This document shows, piece after piece, positions 19,231-28,285 of a DNA stretch of 64,000 bases. Location: contig NZ_VVIW01000007.1 of the NCBI RefSeq assembly GCF_011682045.1, forward strand, positions 62,001 through 126,000, read 5' to 3'. Under the pieces are notes generated by a model. The model saw only the letters and a list, made by a program, of their open reading frames with translations. It did not search any database and was not told where the DNA came from. This stretch comes from Massilia aquatica (GTDB lineage Bacteria > Pseudomonadota > Gammaproteobacteria > Burkholderiales > Burkholderiaceae_D). Positions within the stretch are counted from its first letter, which is position 1. Every line of letters begins with the position of its first letter. A program made the translations under genes and the position numbers.

Positions 19231-19572
19231 GTGCCCCAAATCGTATTCCTTCCCCATCCCGTCTTCTGCCCTGAAGGCGCCGTCATCGAGGCGCCGGCCG
19301 GCAAGTCGGTATGCGACATCATGCTCGAAAACGATATCGAAATCGAGCATGCCTGCGACCGCGTCTGCGCCTGCACCACTTGCCACGTGCTGGTACGCGA
19401 AGGCTACGCCTCGCTCAACGAGCCGGAAGAAAAAGAAGAAGACCTGCTCGACCGCGCATGGGGCCTGGAGCCAGTCTCGCGCCTGTCGTGCCAGGCGATC
19501 GTGGGAACCGAAGACCTGGTGGTCGAGATTCCGAAGTACACGATCAATCATGCGGCCGAAAAGAACCATTGA
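19231..19572 (+). CDS. fdx: ISC-system [2Fe-2S] ferredoxin
   Basis: This 113-residue adrenodoxin-type ferredoxin has cluster ligands in EHACDRVCACTTCHV and a fourth Cys in RLSCQAIV. The start is the GTG at 19231, matching the family N-terminus (PQIVFLPHPVFCPEG). It donates electrons during cluster assembly on IscU. It lies between hscA and iscX. Confidence 0.97.
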   Translation: MPQIVFLPHPVFCPEGAVIEAPAGKSVCDIMLENDIEIEHACDRVCACTTCHVLVREGYASLNEPEEKEEDLLDRAWGLEPVSRLSCQAIVGTEDLVVEIPKYTINHAAEKNH

Positions 19573-19585
19573 TCGGGAGAGTGCC

Positions 19586-19780
19586 ATGAAATGGAGCGAC
19601 ATTACGGCGATTGCCGAAGCGCTGTTCGACAAATACCCCGAGGTCGATCCGGCCGCAGTGCGTTTCGTCGACCTGCACAACTGGGTGCTTGAACTCGACG
19701 GCTTCGACGACGACCGCACGCGCGGCGGCGAGAAGGTACTTGAAGCGATACAGGGGGCGTGGATCGATGAAGCGCGCTGA
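19586..19780 (+). CDS. iscX: IscX (YfhJ) iron-binding accessory protein
   Basis: This 64-residue acidic protein starts MKWSDITAIAEALFDKYPEVDP and has the conserved DLHNWVLEL and DDDRTRGGEKVLEAIQ segments. In E. coli IscX binds iron and IscS and moderates cluster assembly. Its 3' end overlaps the methyltransferase start by 14 bp. Confidence 0.97.
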   Translation: MKWSDITAIAEALFDKYPEVDPAAVRFVDLHNWVLELDGFDDDRTRGGEKVLEAIQGAWIDEAR

Positions 19781-20669
19781 AAATACGGCTGCGGCAGACA
19801 AGGCCAGGCCGGCTGAAACGCTGGCGCCCGAGATCCGGCCGGGCCAATCGATCGCGCTGCTGCAGGAACTGCACATCCTCACGCGCGACGGCAAACTCAA
19901 TCAGGACAGCCGCCGCAAACTCAAGCAGGTGAACCACCTGTACCAGTTCATCGAGCCGCTGCTCAAGGAAATCCAGCAAGACCACGCCGCCATTTCGCTG
20001 GTCGACCATGGTGCCGGCAAGTCCTACCTCGGCTTCATCCTGTACGACCTGTTCTTCAAGGGGCTGGACGACGGCTCGCGCATCTACGGCATCGAGACGC
20101 GCGAAGAGCTGGTCCAGAAGTCGACTGCGCTGGCGCAAAAACTCGGCTTTCCAGGCATGTCGTTCCTGAACCTGTCGGTGGCCGAATCGACCCGTTCCGA
20201 CCAGCTGCCGGAACAGATCGACATCGTCACCGCGCTCCACGCCTGCAATACCGCCACCGACGACGCGATCGACTTCGCGCTCAAGAAGCGCGCCAAATTC
20301 ATGGTGCTGGTACCGTGCTGCCAGGCCGAAGTGGCCACGGTCCTCAAGAAGAACAAGGGCAAGGACCTGGGCAAGAGCGCGCTGACCGAAATCTGGCGCC
20401 ACCCGCTGCACACGCGCGAATTCGGCAGCCAGGTCACCAACGTGCTGCGCTGCCTGCAGCTCGAAGCGCACGGCTACCAGGTCAACGTGACGGAGCTGGT
20501 GGGCTGGGAACACTCGATGAAAAATGAGTTGATCATCGCCAGCTACAAGAACCTGCCGCGCAAGCGTCCCACCGAGCGCTTGCAGGAAGTCCTCGCCACG
20601 CTCGGCCTCGAAGAAATGGGCGAGCGTTTCTACACGCAGCATTTAGCCGAAGCCGAATCGACGACATGA
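19767..20669 (+). CDS. SAM-dependent methyltransferase (Methyltransf_32-like)
   Basis: This 300-residue protein has methyltransferase motif I as VDHGAGKSYLGF (about residues 79-90), an acidic motif II in IYGIETREELV, and the TALHACNTATDD and VPCCQAE segments seen in METTL25/YfkH-like families. A basic stretch (LKQVNHLYQF) precedes the core. The substrate is unknown; an RNA target is plausible. It overlaps iscX by 14 bp and ltaE by 4 bp, so it is cotranscribed with the isc operon. Confidence 0.85.
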   Translation: MKRAENTAAADKARPAETLAPEIRPGQSIALLQELHILTRDGKLNQDSRRKLKQVNHLYQFIEPLLKEIQQDHAAISLVDHGAGKSYLGFILYDLFFKGLDDGSRIYGIETREELVQKSTALAQKLGFPGMSFLNLSVAESTRSDQLPEQIDIVTALHACNTATDDAIDFALKKRAKFMVLVPCCQAEVATVLKKNKGKDLGKSALTEIWRHPLHTREFGSQVTNVLRCLQLEAHGYQVNVTELVGWEHSMKNELIIASYKNLPRKRPTERLQEVLATLGLEEMGERFYTQHLAEAESTT

Positions 20670-21706
20670 GCCACGACGCCACCTCCTGGATTGACCTGCG
20701 CAGCGACACCGTAACCCAGCCCAGTGAAGCCATGCGCGACGCCATGCACGGCGCGCCTGTGGGCGACGACGTGTACGGCGACGACCCCACCGTCAACCGC
20801 CTGCAGGATACGGCCGCCGAACTATTCGGCTTCGAGGCCGGGCTGTACGCGCCGTCCGGCACGCAGAGCAACCTGATCGCGCTGCTGCTGCACTGCGCGC
20901 GCGGCGACGAGTACCTGGTCGGCCAGGAGGCGCACACCTATAAATACGAAGGCGGCGGCGCCGCGGTCCTGGGCAGCATCCAGCCGCAGCCAATCGCCAA
21001 CCAGCCGGACGGCAGCATCGCACTGGCCGACATCGCCGCCTACATCAAGCCGGACGACATGCACTTCGCGCGCACCCGCGTGCTGGCGCTGGAAAACACC
21101 ATCGGCGGGCGCGTGCTCGGCGCCGATTACATGGCGGCCGCCACCTCGCTGGCACACGCGCGCGGCCTGGCCACGCACCTCGACGGCGCGCGCATCTGCA
21201 ACGCCGCGGTCAAGCAGGGCATCAGCCTGCGCGACGCCTGCGCCGGTTTCGACAGCGTCTCGGTGTGCCTGTCCAAGGGCCTCGGCGCGCCGGTCGGCTC
21301 GGTCCTGCTGGGGAACAAGACCTTTATCGAACAGGGCAAACGCTGGCGCAAGATGCTTGGCGGGGGCATGCGCCAGGCCGGCATGATCGCCGCCGCTGGC
21401 CTGTACGCGCTCGAGCACAACGTACAGCGCCTGGCCGATGACCACAGCAACGCGGCTAATCTGTCCGCCGGACTGGCGCGGATCGCCCAGCTCAAGGTGG
21501 CCACGCCGCAGACCAATATTTTCTACATCGAGGTGCCACCCGCCGCGTGCGACGGCTTGCGCGCGACGCTCGCGCGCGAGCGTATCCGCGCCACCGTCGG
21601 CCAGCATACGCGCCTGGTCACGCACCTCAATACCACGGCCGCCGACGTCGAGCGCGTCGTCGCCGTATTCACCACATTTTTTAAAGACTGGCACCCAGCT
21701 TCATGA
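20666..21706 (+). CDS. ltaE: Low-specificity L-threonine aldolase
   Basis: This 346-residue fold-type I PLP enzyme cleaves L-threonine and L-allo-threonine to glycine and acetaldehyde. DLRSDTVTQPSEAMRDAM and GDDVYGDDPTVNRLQ are the family N-terminus. HLDGARICNA follows, and CLSKGLGAPVGSVLLG holds the PLP lysine. Start and stop overlap the neighbours by ATGA, which implies translational coupling with both. Confidence 0.95.
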   Translation: MSHDATSWIDLRSDTVTQPSEAMRDAMHGAPVGDDVYGDDPTVNRLQDTAAELFGFEAGLYAPSGTQSNLIALLLHCARGDEYLVGQEAHTYKYEGGGAAVLGSIQPQPIANQPDGSIALADIAAYIKPDDMHFARTRVLALENTIGGRVLGADYMAAATSLAHARGLATHLDGARICNAAVKQGISLRDACAGFDSVSVCLSKGLGAPVGSVLLGNKTFIEQGKRWRKMLGGGMRQAGMIAAAGLYALEHNVQRLADDHSNAANLSAGLARIAQLKVATPQTNIFYIEVPPAACDGLRATLARERIRATVGQHTRLVTHLNTTAADVERVVAVFTTFFKDWHPAS

Positions 21707-22437
21707 CCGATTCCACCATCCGCCTCGCCAAGCGCGTTTCCGAAATGATGCCGTGCTCGCGCGCGGAAGCCGACAAGTACATCGCCGGAGGATGGATCAG
21801 CGTTGACGGCGTGGTCGTCGAAGAAGCCGGCGCGCGCGTGGCCGACGAGCAGGACGTCGTCATCCATCCCGAGGCCACGCTGGTCGAACTGGCGCCGGTG
21901 ACCATCCTGTTCCACAAGCCGGCCGGTTACAGCGCCGGGGCGGACTCGGATGCCGAAGCGGCCCTGAACCTGCTCTCGCAAGAGAACCTGCTGGTGGCCG
22001 AACACGGCAAGCAGCGTTTTCTCAAGCGCCACCTGGCCAACCTGACGTTGACGTCGCCGCTGGAGACCAAGGCCAGCGGCCTGGTGGTGTACACCCAGGA
22101 CTTCCGCGTGGCGCGCAAACTCATTGACGAAGGCGCGCGCGTCGAGCAGGAGTTCGTGGTCGAAGTCAAAGGCGATATCCGCGAAGGCGGCCTGGCGCTG
22201 CTCAATCACGGGCTTACCTTCAACGGCAAGGAAATCGCGCCGATGAAGGTCAGCTGGCAGAACGAAACGCGCCTGCGTTTCGCGCTCAAGGGCGTCAAGC
22301 CCGGCCAGCTGATGCACATGTGCCGCCTGGTGGGCCTCTCCATCGTCAGCATCAAGCGCCTGCGCATCGGCCGCGTGCCGATGGCCAGCCTGCCGTCCGG
22401 GCAGTGGCGCTACCTGCACGACTACGAGCGCTTCTGA
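21703..22437 (+). CDS. S4-domain RsuA/RluF-like pseudouridine synthase with altered catalytic motif
   Basis: This 244-residue protein has an N-terminal S4 RNA-binding domain (about 5-60, RLAKRVSEMMPCSRAEADKYI) and an RsuA-like domain (VTILFHKPAGY, the catalytic-loop region at 117-128, VEQEFVVEVKG, GQLMHMCRLVGLSIVSIKRLRIG). In active family members the loop reads R-L-D; here it is P-L-E (119-121), followed by the conserved SGL. Activity as a pseudouridine synthase is therefore doubtful. It overlaps ltaE by 4 bp and ends this transcription unit. Confidence 0.85.
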   Translation: MTDSTIRLAKRVSEMMPCSRAEADKYIAGGWISVDGVVVEEAGARVADEQDVVIHPEATLVELAPVTILFHKPAGYSAGADSDAEAALNLLSQENLLVAEHGKQRFLKRHLANLTLTSPLETKASGLVVYTQDFRVARKLIDEGARVEQEFVVEVKGDIREGGLALLNHGLTFNGKEIAPMKVSWQNETRLRFALKGVKPGQLMHMCRLVGLSIVSIKRLRIGRVPMASLPSGQWRYLHDYERF

Positions 22438-22446
22438 CCCCAGGCG

Positions 22447-25038
22447 CTAGGAAATCAGGTCGCTGGCGGCGATGTTGGCCGCCGTCACACCCGGCCTGAG
22501 CGCATACACGATGCTGTTCTCCGGCAGCGCAATGTCGGCGTCGAGCAGCGCGGCGAACAGCGGCGCCTCGCCCAGCACCGGCGCCGTATCGACATCGTCC
22601 GGCCCGAATCTGCGCAGGCGCGTGAGGAAGCTGGCGTTGTCTTCCCCGGTATGGCGCGCCAGCGCGCGCAGGCTTCCATCCTCGTCCCGCAAGACCACCC
22701 GCTGCGCCCGCGCCGCAGCATGCAGCAGCGCCAGGTGGTACATCGACATGCGGATGCCGCTGCCGAAATAGGCGATCATCGCCGGGCATACCGCTTTGAC
22801 GGCTTCGCTCGACGTGGCCACGCTATTGAACTCGAATTCGCCCGACGTGTACAGGTCGAGCCAGTGCAGCTGGTTCTCGCCCAGGTCGAACACCATCGGC
22901 AGGAACACGCCGTTGGCCCCGGCCAGGTCGAAGCGCAGCGCGACCGTGCGCGGGTCGAAGTGCTCGCCTTCGGCGTCGTCGCGCAGCATCAGGCCGGCGA
23001 AAGCGCGTTCCAGGTTTTCGAAGGCCATGCCTGAATAATTGTTCAACACCGCCACCGCGTAGCGCACGCCGTTCCGGCGCGCCAGGTCGCCATCGATGTC
23101 GACAAATTCGCTGGCGCCGTCGGGGTAGGGCGCATCGGTCAGGTCGCCGGCGCTGGTGGCAATCACGCTGCCATCGCGCCCGGTGCAGGTGAGCTGGTAG
23201 TAGGAACACACGCCCACGTAGCGCCACTGGTCGTCGTAGAACGCGACCGACAGATCCAGGTCGGTCGTCTCGCCGTTTTTCGGTTCGCACCAGTGCAGGA
23301 ACAGGCGCACCTTTTTCGCTGGCGGCACGGCGACTACCGAGCCGCGCGGCAGCTGAATGGCCGAGCGGCTTGCGGTGCGTTCGTTAAATGGCACGATGAT
23401 GTCGCCCAGGGCGCTGTCGATCAAGAAGTCGCCCACCTGCGGCTTGCCTGAAAAGCGCGCCAGCAGCTCGCGTTCGATCAGGGCCACTGCGTCGCCGACC
23501 GCCTGTTGCGGCAGCGCTGCCCGGCGCTCGCGCACCATGTACCCGGTCGCCACGCTCCCCTTGGGCCAGTAGATGCGCCGCCCCGCTGGGTGCAGGCGCG
23601 TCGGCAGCAGGGCGCGCAAGGTGAGCAGGACGGGCGTTGCAAACTGCGCCACGCAGTGCGCAAAGGCGTCCAGCACGGCGCTGCTGGCGCTGCTGTCGTC
23701 GCCGGCCACGCTCAGGGCGTGATCGAAGCGGCGCGCCAGTTCGCCCGGCCGTTTGCGCAGCAGGGCCGCCATGGCGGCGGCGTCCTTGCGCATGATGGCT
23801 TTTTCCAGGCCGGCGTAAAAGGTCTCGAACTGCGGACCACGCGTGCCGTCCGGGCCCTTCTTGCGCACCACGCTGAACGCAAACGCCACCTTCGGATAGC
23901 GCTGGTGATATTCGTGCGGGTGCAGGAATTCGCCCAGCCAGACCCAGTACGCGCGGTGGCGCAGCATGTCTTCGGTCAGCGAATCGGGGTGAAAGCGCTC
24001 GAGCAGGGCGAGCAGCGCGCGCCGCAGCGGACGACTCAGTTTGGCCATCTTGAAGCGCTTGATGGTCATCGGCAGCGGAAAATGCTCGCGCCTGTTCCAG
24101 TACGACCCTGGCGTGAACAAGGTCTTGAAGCGCGCCATGCCGCGTATTTTTTCAATCGGCACCTGGCGGTATATCAGTTGCCCTTGCAGCGACGGGTCGG
24201 CGCCGGAATACACGGCCACCAGGCGGATCACGTCGGTGGCGGTGCCGATGTGCGCAGCGGCGGCGTCCAGCACGGCGGCCGGCTCGCAGTGCTTGAGCAG
24301 GGTGCCGAACAGCAGGGCGATATTTTCGCGTACCGGAATCTGTTCGGGCACCCAGGCCAGCAGGCGCAGGCCGTGTTCGGCGGCCAGCGCCTTGAAGTCG
24401 TCGGTGTCGACCGGCGACATGGCCTGCTTGCGCGCGCACAGCGCGCCCACCAGTGCCTGGGCCGCGTCGTCCATATTGGCGCCAAGGTCGATCAGCTTGA
24501 GCGGCGCCGGCACTTCACCCTGCGGCAGCGCAGGGTTGGGCAGGAAAAACGGCGAATCGCGGTCGGCGTGGCGGTGGCAGATCGGGCAAGCGCTGTAATT
24601 GCTGCCGTCGAAGCAGGCGTCGCAGACCACGTGCTGGCACGGCTTGAGCACATGCGTGGTGCCTTGCTGGCCGCAATGCAGGCAGGGCTGGTCGGGTGCT
24701 TGCATGAAGTGGGTCAGGACCCGGTCCATCCACAACGCTGCGGTGTTGTGCGGCACCCTCTCGGGGAAGCGCCGGAACAGCGGCGTGTGCTGGACATTAC
24801 CGCCGAGCTGGGCTGCCAGGGTGCGCCAGACAAGCTCGCGCGTAGCATTGAGCGTGGGCAAGTCCAAGGTCTGCAGGTGCGCGCGCAGGCGCTGCGTCAG
24901 CGCGTAGCCGAGCTTGGCCAGGTCGATATCGAACAGCTGCATGCAATCGTCGGGCTGCTGGCCGGCGCCCGGCTCGACGAATACGCTGGCCTGGCGGCGC
25001 AGCAGCAGCGCCCGGGTTTCTTTAAAATCGACAGACAT
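22447..25038 (-). CDS. RING-finger protein with C-terminal TerD-like region (MXAN_6230/SCO0854 type)
   Basis: This 863-residue protein has a textbook RING-type Cys/His set: C119-x2-C122, then C134-x-H136-x2-C139-x2-C142, then C151-x2-C154. A long helical middle follows. The region about 565-720 has TerD-like strands, including TTDLDLSVAFYDDQW, which parallels the Asp-rich calcium-binding motif of TerD. I recall an NCBI family of bacterial RING proteins named MXAN_6230/SCO0854 with this layout; the assignment is from memory. I favour the ATG at 25038 (MSVDFKETR). It is convergent with the isc unit, and no ter genes are nearby. Confidence 0.8.
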   Translation of the reverse strand: MSVDFKETRALLLRRQASVFVEPGAGQQPDDCMQLFDIDLAKLGYALTQRLRAHLQTLDLPTLNATRELVWRTLAAQLGGNVQHTPLFRRFPERVPHNTAALWMDRVLTHFMQAPDQPCLHCGQQGTTHVLKPCQHVVCDACFDGSNYSACPICHRHADRDSPFFLPNPALPQGEVPAPLKLIDLGANMDDAAQALVGALCARKQAMSPVDTDDFKALAAEHGLRLLAWVPEQIPVRENIALLFGTLLKHCEPAAVLDAAAAHIGTATDVIRLVAVYSGADPSLQGQLIYRQVPIEKIRGMARFKTLFTPGSYWNRREHFPLPMTIKRFKMAKLSRPLRRALLALLERFHPDSLTEDMLRHRAYWVWLGEFLHPHEYHQRYPKVAFAFSVVRKKGPDGTRGPQFETFYAGLEKAIMRKDAAAMAALLRKRPGELARRFDHALSVAGDDSSASSAVLDAFAHCVAQFATPVLLTLRALLPTRLHPAGRRIYWPKGSVATGYMVRERRAALPQQAVGDAVALIERELLARFSGKPQVGDFLIDSALGDIIVPFNERTASRSAIQLPRGSVVAVPPAKKVRLFLHWCEPKNGETTDLDLSVAFYDDQWRYVGVCSYYQLTCTGRDGSVIATSAGDLTDAPYPDGASEFVDIDGDLARRNGVRYAVAVLNNYSGMAFENLERAFAGLMLRDDAEGEHFDPRTVALRFDLAGANGVFLPMVFDLGENQLHWLDLYTSGEFEFNSVATSSEAVKAVCPAMIAYFGSGIRMSMYHLALLHAAARAQRVVLRDEDGSLRALARHTGEDNASFLTRLRRFGPDDVDTAPVLGEAPLFAALLDADIALPENSIVYALRPGVTAANIAASDLIS

Positions 25039-25202
25039 GGTGGGTCCCATAACAAAAAAACGGATACAGGCGCAGGCCTTGATCCGTTTTTGAAAGGTGA
25101 GAAGGGAATCGGTCAGACTGAATCAGGGTAGAAGGAAGCCCAACCTGAGCCTTCTCAAGCAAAATATAACCGATTATCAAATCTTAATCAATACAGCCGG
25201 TG

Positions 25203-25493
25203 TTATCGCTTGTTCTTGTTATTCGAGCGCACATTGCGCGAGAAATAGGACGGGTCTTTCTTGCTCACCCAGGCGATAAACGCGCGGATATCCTCATGCT
25301 GCTGCAAGGCCTCCCAGGTATGGAAGGACTTGAACAATTCATGCTCGGTGAAAGTCGAATGGATTTTCTGGTGGCAGATCTTATGAATATCGAACTGCTC
25401 GCGCCCCTTGTAAGTCTTGGGGATCAGGTGATGGCGGTCGACATTGCGCGTGCCGAGGGGCCGGCCGCACAGGGGACACAAGGCGTCGCTCAT
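25203..25493 (-). CDS. Small HNH-type protein
   Basis: This 96-residue protein has CPLCGRP at the N-terminus, RHHLIPKTYKG, and a KICHQKIH segment, the Cys-x2-Cys/His-His/His layout of small HNH nucleases. The C-terminus is basic (SRNVRSNNKNKR). Nuclease activity is inferred only. It lies 13 bp downstream of the RDD gene on the same strand and is probably the last gene of the sigma-factor operon. Confidence 0.8.
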   Translation of the reverse strand: MSDALCPLCGRPLGTRNVDRHHLIPKTYKGREQFDIHKICHQKIHSTFTEHELFKSFHTWEALQQHEDIRAFIAWVSKKDPSYFSRNVRSNNKNKR

Positions 25494-25506
25494 GTTGCCC
25501 CCGTGA

Positions 25507-26046
25507 TCAAGCCTGGGCCGGCCTGGCTGCCTTGTCGGCCTTGACCGGCTTGGGCAGCGAAATGAGGCGGGTGCCGGCCAGCCTGTCGTGCAGGAACTGG
25601 CGGTCCTTGTCGAGAAACACGGTCATGCCCCACGCCACGATATTGATCGCCAGCGCGCTCGCCACCTGGGTCTTGCTGGTCAGGTGAAAGCGCCAGCAGA
25701 TCACCAGGGCCGGCAGTACCCAGCCCCAGCCCAAGAGGTAGCGCACGGTGGCGGCCTTGAGCGGCACGCTCGCATAGCCGACCTTGACCAGCTTGATGCG
25801 CCACGTTTTCATGGCCAGCGTATGGCCGCTGCCGGTCCAGGAATAAATGAAATAGATGCCCGGCACCAGGAACAGCACCACCGTGCGGCCATGCTCAATC
25901 ACGCCCTGGCTCATTTTCTGGGTAATCAACAGGAAAATGAGCAGGCCGAACATGACCACGGCGGTCAGCAGGAACAGCTCGTACACCAGGCAGATCAGAC
26001 GGCGTTTCAGGGTGGGTGTGGCAACCGGGGACTTACTATTTTGCAT
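25507..26046 (-). CDS. RDD family inner-membrane protein
   Basis: This 179-residue protein has the RDD layout: LKRRLICLVYELFLLTAVV (first membrane helix with Arg), a second helix near 70-85, GHTLAMKTWRIKLV, and DKDRQFLHDRLAGTRLI containing the HDRLAGT signature near the C-terminus. Its role is unknown. It overlaps the DUF3106 gene by 11 bp, which indicates a shared transcript. Confidence 0.92.
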   Translation of the reverse strand: MQNSKSPVATPTLKRRLICLVYELFLLTAVVMFGLLIFLLITQKMSQGVIEHGRTVVLFLVPGIYFIYSWTGSGHTLAMKTWRIKLVKVGYASVPLKAATVRYLLGWGWVLPALVICWRFHLTSKTQVASALAINIVAWGMTVFLDKDRQFLHDRLAGTRLISLPKPVKADKAARPAQA

Positions 26047-26824
26047 TGGAAAGGGGGATGGCCGGCGCAGGAGCGGCCGGCGCCGTGGTAGGTGGAGCGG
26101 TAACAGCCGGTGGCGTCGCCGGCACAGCCAGCGGTGCGCCTGCCGACGGGCTGACGATGCAGCGCGGCACGGCAGCCGGGGCGTTGCGGATCGTGCCCGG
26201 CGGGCAGCCGGCCGGCGGCGGCTTGCTTGGCGCGAGCGGCTTGGTCTGGGTGGCCGGCGGCAGGTTGGTCACCTGTTTTTTGACGGCGGCAGCGTCCAGC
26301 GCCAGCTTTTTCTTTTGTTCTTCGGGCAACTGCTGGTATTTCTCCCATTCGGCCGATTTCTGGCTCTTGTCGATCTTCTTGCTCAGCGTGTAGTTCTCTC
26401 GGGCCACGCGCCGTTCCTCGGGCGTGAGCCGGGTCCAGGCGCGCATGCGTTCCTGCATGCGTACTTGCTCATCGGGCTTCATGGACGCATAACGGTTGGC
26501 GATATCGAGCCATTTTTGCTTGCGCACCGATTCCATGCGGTCCCATTCGCCCTTGAGCGGGTTGAGCGCAATTTGCTGCGGCGGCGACAGGTCTTTCCAC
26601 ATCGGCTTGCCGGCAACCGCTGCTTGTGCGGCGGCGACAGCTGGCGATGGCTTGGAGACCGGTGCGATCACCTTTGTTGCCGGCTGGCCAGGGACGGCGG
26701 CAGGCGCGGGCAGGGGGGCGCCGCCGGGCGCCGGTGCGGCACCCTGGGCTGCGGCGATGCCGCTTGTTGTCAACAATGCAAGCGCAAGCGCCAGGAAATG
26801 CCGGGACGAAGCTGCGCGTGTCAT
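26036..26824 (-). CDS. DUF3106 exported protein
   Basis: This 262-residue protein starts with a signal peptide (cleavage near AAAQG, residue 27). A Pro/Ala-rich linker leads to the DUF3106 core (about 75-160): WKDLSPPQQIALNPLKGEWDRM, KWLDIANRYASM, RMRAWTRLTPEERRVARENY. The C-terminal third is Pro/Ala-rich low complexity. Its function is unknown; it commonly sits with DUF3619 and an ECF sigma factor in Burkholderiales, as here. Confidence 0.9.
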   Translation of the reverse strand: MTRAASSRHFLALALALLTTSGIAAAQGAAPAPGGAPLPAPAAVPGQPATKVIAPVSKPSPAVAAAQAAVAGKPMWKDLSPPQQIALNPLKGEWDRMESVRKQKWLDIANRYASMKPDEQVRMQERMRAWTRLTPEERRVARENYTLSKKIDKSQKSAEWEKYQQLPEEQKKKLALDAAAVKKQVTNLPPATQTKPLAPSKPPPAGCPPGTIRNAPAAVPRCIVSPSAGAPLAVPATPPAVTAPPTTAPAAPAPAIPLSNAK

Positions 26825-26826
26825 CC

Positions 26827-27219
26827 TTATTGCGCGCGCTGGGCGAGGTAGGCGTTAAAACCCTGGTCCAGGTAGGCCGTCAGCGGCAACTCGTCGGACA
26901 GCACAGCCGCGTCGAGCTCGGCGATTTCTTCGAGGCGCTGCTGTTCTTCGTATTGATAGATGCCGGCAAGCCCGGCCACCAGCGCCATGAGCGGAATGGC
27001 CACGCTCATGCGGCCGAGCGAGGAAAACGAGAACAGGGCGCCGATATTGCCGGCCAGCTGGGTTTGCGCAGCCTGCACCGGGACGTGCGGCTTCTTGCGT
27101 GCCATGGCGGCCTTGCGCGCGGCCGACAAGCGCTCGGTCGTCGCAGCAGGGAGCCCGTCGAGATGGTCGTTCAGGGCGTGGCGTACCTTGTACGCAAAGT
27201 TCAGATCGTCGGTGTTCAT
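26827..27219 (-). CDS. DUF3619 membrane protein, possible anti-sigma partner
   Basis: This 130-residue protein starts MNTDDLNFAYKVRHALNDHLDGLP and has one membrane helix near 75-92, with a short C-terminal part outside. The ATG at 27219 overlaps the sigma-factor TGA (ATGA). Position and topology resemble anti-sigma factors (cytoplasmic N-terminus, one helix), but the family function is unproven, so this is inference. Confidence 0.85.
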   Translation of the reverse strand: MNTDDLNFAYKVRHALNDHLDGLPAATTERLSAARKAAMARKKPHVPVQAAQTQLAGNIGALFSFSSLGRMSVAIPLMALVAGLAGIYQYEEQQRLEEIAELDAAVLSDELPLTAYLDQGFNAYLAQRAQ

Positions 27220-27785
27220 AATTTTATTCCCTTGGCTTTCAGCGATTCGGCGAGGGTATGAGTTGCTCGCGAGCAGTGCGTTTTGACACTTCCCTCGGAA
27301 CATCCCATCGCTTCGGCTGTTTCAGCCACGTCCATGTCCTGCCAGTAACGCATGAGGAAGGCTTCCCGTTGACGCGCCGGCAGTTTTTGTACTTCGGCGT
27401 CGATCAGGCTCAAGGTCTGCTGGCGCTCGACCTGGTCCGCGCTCGACTCCGCCGAGGCCGAACCTTGTTCCGCCTCTAAGGATTCAAGTATATCAAATTC
27501 TTCGTCTTCTCCCTCGCGTTTACCCATGCCCGAGAAGAGGCTGACCCAGGTATTCCGTACCTTTTCGCGGCGGAAGTAATCGAGGATGGTGTTTTGCAGG
27601 ATGCGCTGGAACAGCATCGGCAATTCGGCGGCCGGCTTGTCTCCGTATTTTTCGGCGAGCTTGATCATCGCGTCCTGCACGATATCGAGCGCAGCTTCAT
27701 CCTTGCGCACGGCGTACACGGCTTGCTTGAAAGCGCGCCGCTCGACATTCTCAAGAAAATCGGATAACTCTTTGTCTGTGGCCAT
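27216..27785 (-). CDS. ECF-type RNA polymerase sigma factor
   Basis: This 189-residue sigma factor has region 2 (about 12-80, DIVQDAMIKLAEKYG and LQNTILDYFRREKVRN) and region 4 (about 125-180, LPARQREAFLMRYWQDMDVAETAEAMGCSEGSVKTHCSRATHTL). An acidic linker of about 40 residues joins them. It heads the operon with DUF3619, DUF3106, RDD and HNH genes, and probably controls an envelope function (inference). Confidence 0.95.
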   Translation of the reverse strand: MATDKELSDFLENVERRAFKQAVYAVRKDEAALDIVQDAMIKLAEKYGDKPAAELPMLFQRILQNTILDYFRREKVRNTWVSLFSGMGKREGEDEEFDILESLEAEQGSASAESSADQVERQQTLSLIDAEVQKLPARQREAFLMRYWQDMDVAETAEAMGCSEGSVKTHCSRATHTLAESLKAKGIKL

Positions 27786-28285
27786 GCGAACCGGAGTGGG
27801 GTAGGGAGCACCCCTGGTACATAGCCTGGGGGCATTCGAGAAAACTGACGCATGCTAGCAAAGAATGGGCGTTTTTGCTTGGTATTTGCTGCGATCGGGC
27901 CGCAAAACGCCACGAAAGCAGCCGGCCCCGCCTGATTTAACTTGACCGCAATGGTGCGACGCAGTAAGGTATATGACGCTTTGCAACCCCGAAGCTGTAT
28001 GGTCAAGTCGAAAACGCCACACAAGGCCAACATCGACGTGACGCGCTTTCATATGTAGGCAGTTTGCTCTAACCCGCGCCACAAGCGCGAGAGGTTCGCA
28101 GTAATCGCTACAGAAACTCACGCCAAACGAGTTGCGTTTAGCGCCGGTTCGTAACGTATCTATGGGTACGTGAAAGATCGCCGTGACCGCAGAAAGAAGG
28201 GAAGCCTGAGCACTGTCGCGCCACGCGAATTTCGTTAGGAAAGAGCATCCGATCACCTCCCAATGGGTCTTGAAAGGAATGTATC
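27786..28285. other. 500-bp divergent region upstream of ilvI, no gene recognised
   Basis: This region lies between the divergent sigma-factor and ilvI genes. A possible hairpin pairs GGCGTTTT with AAAACGCC (about 27870-27910). TTGACC near 27945 could be a -35 element, but no well-spaced -10 is convincing. I could not identify a leader peptide rich in branched-chain codons. A 133-codon minus frame here lacks any family signature. Confidence 0.45.
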
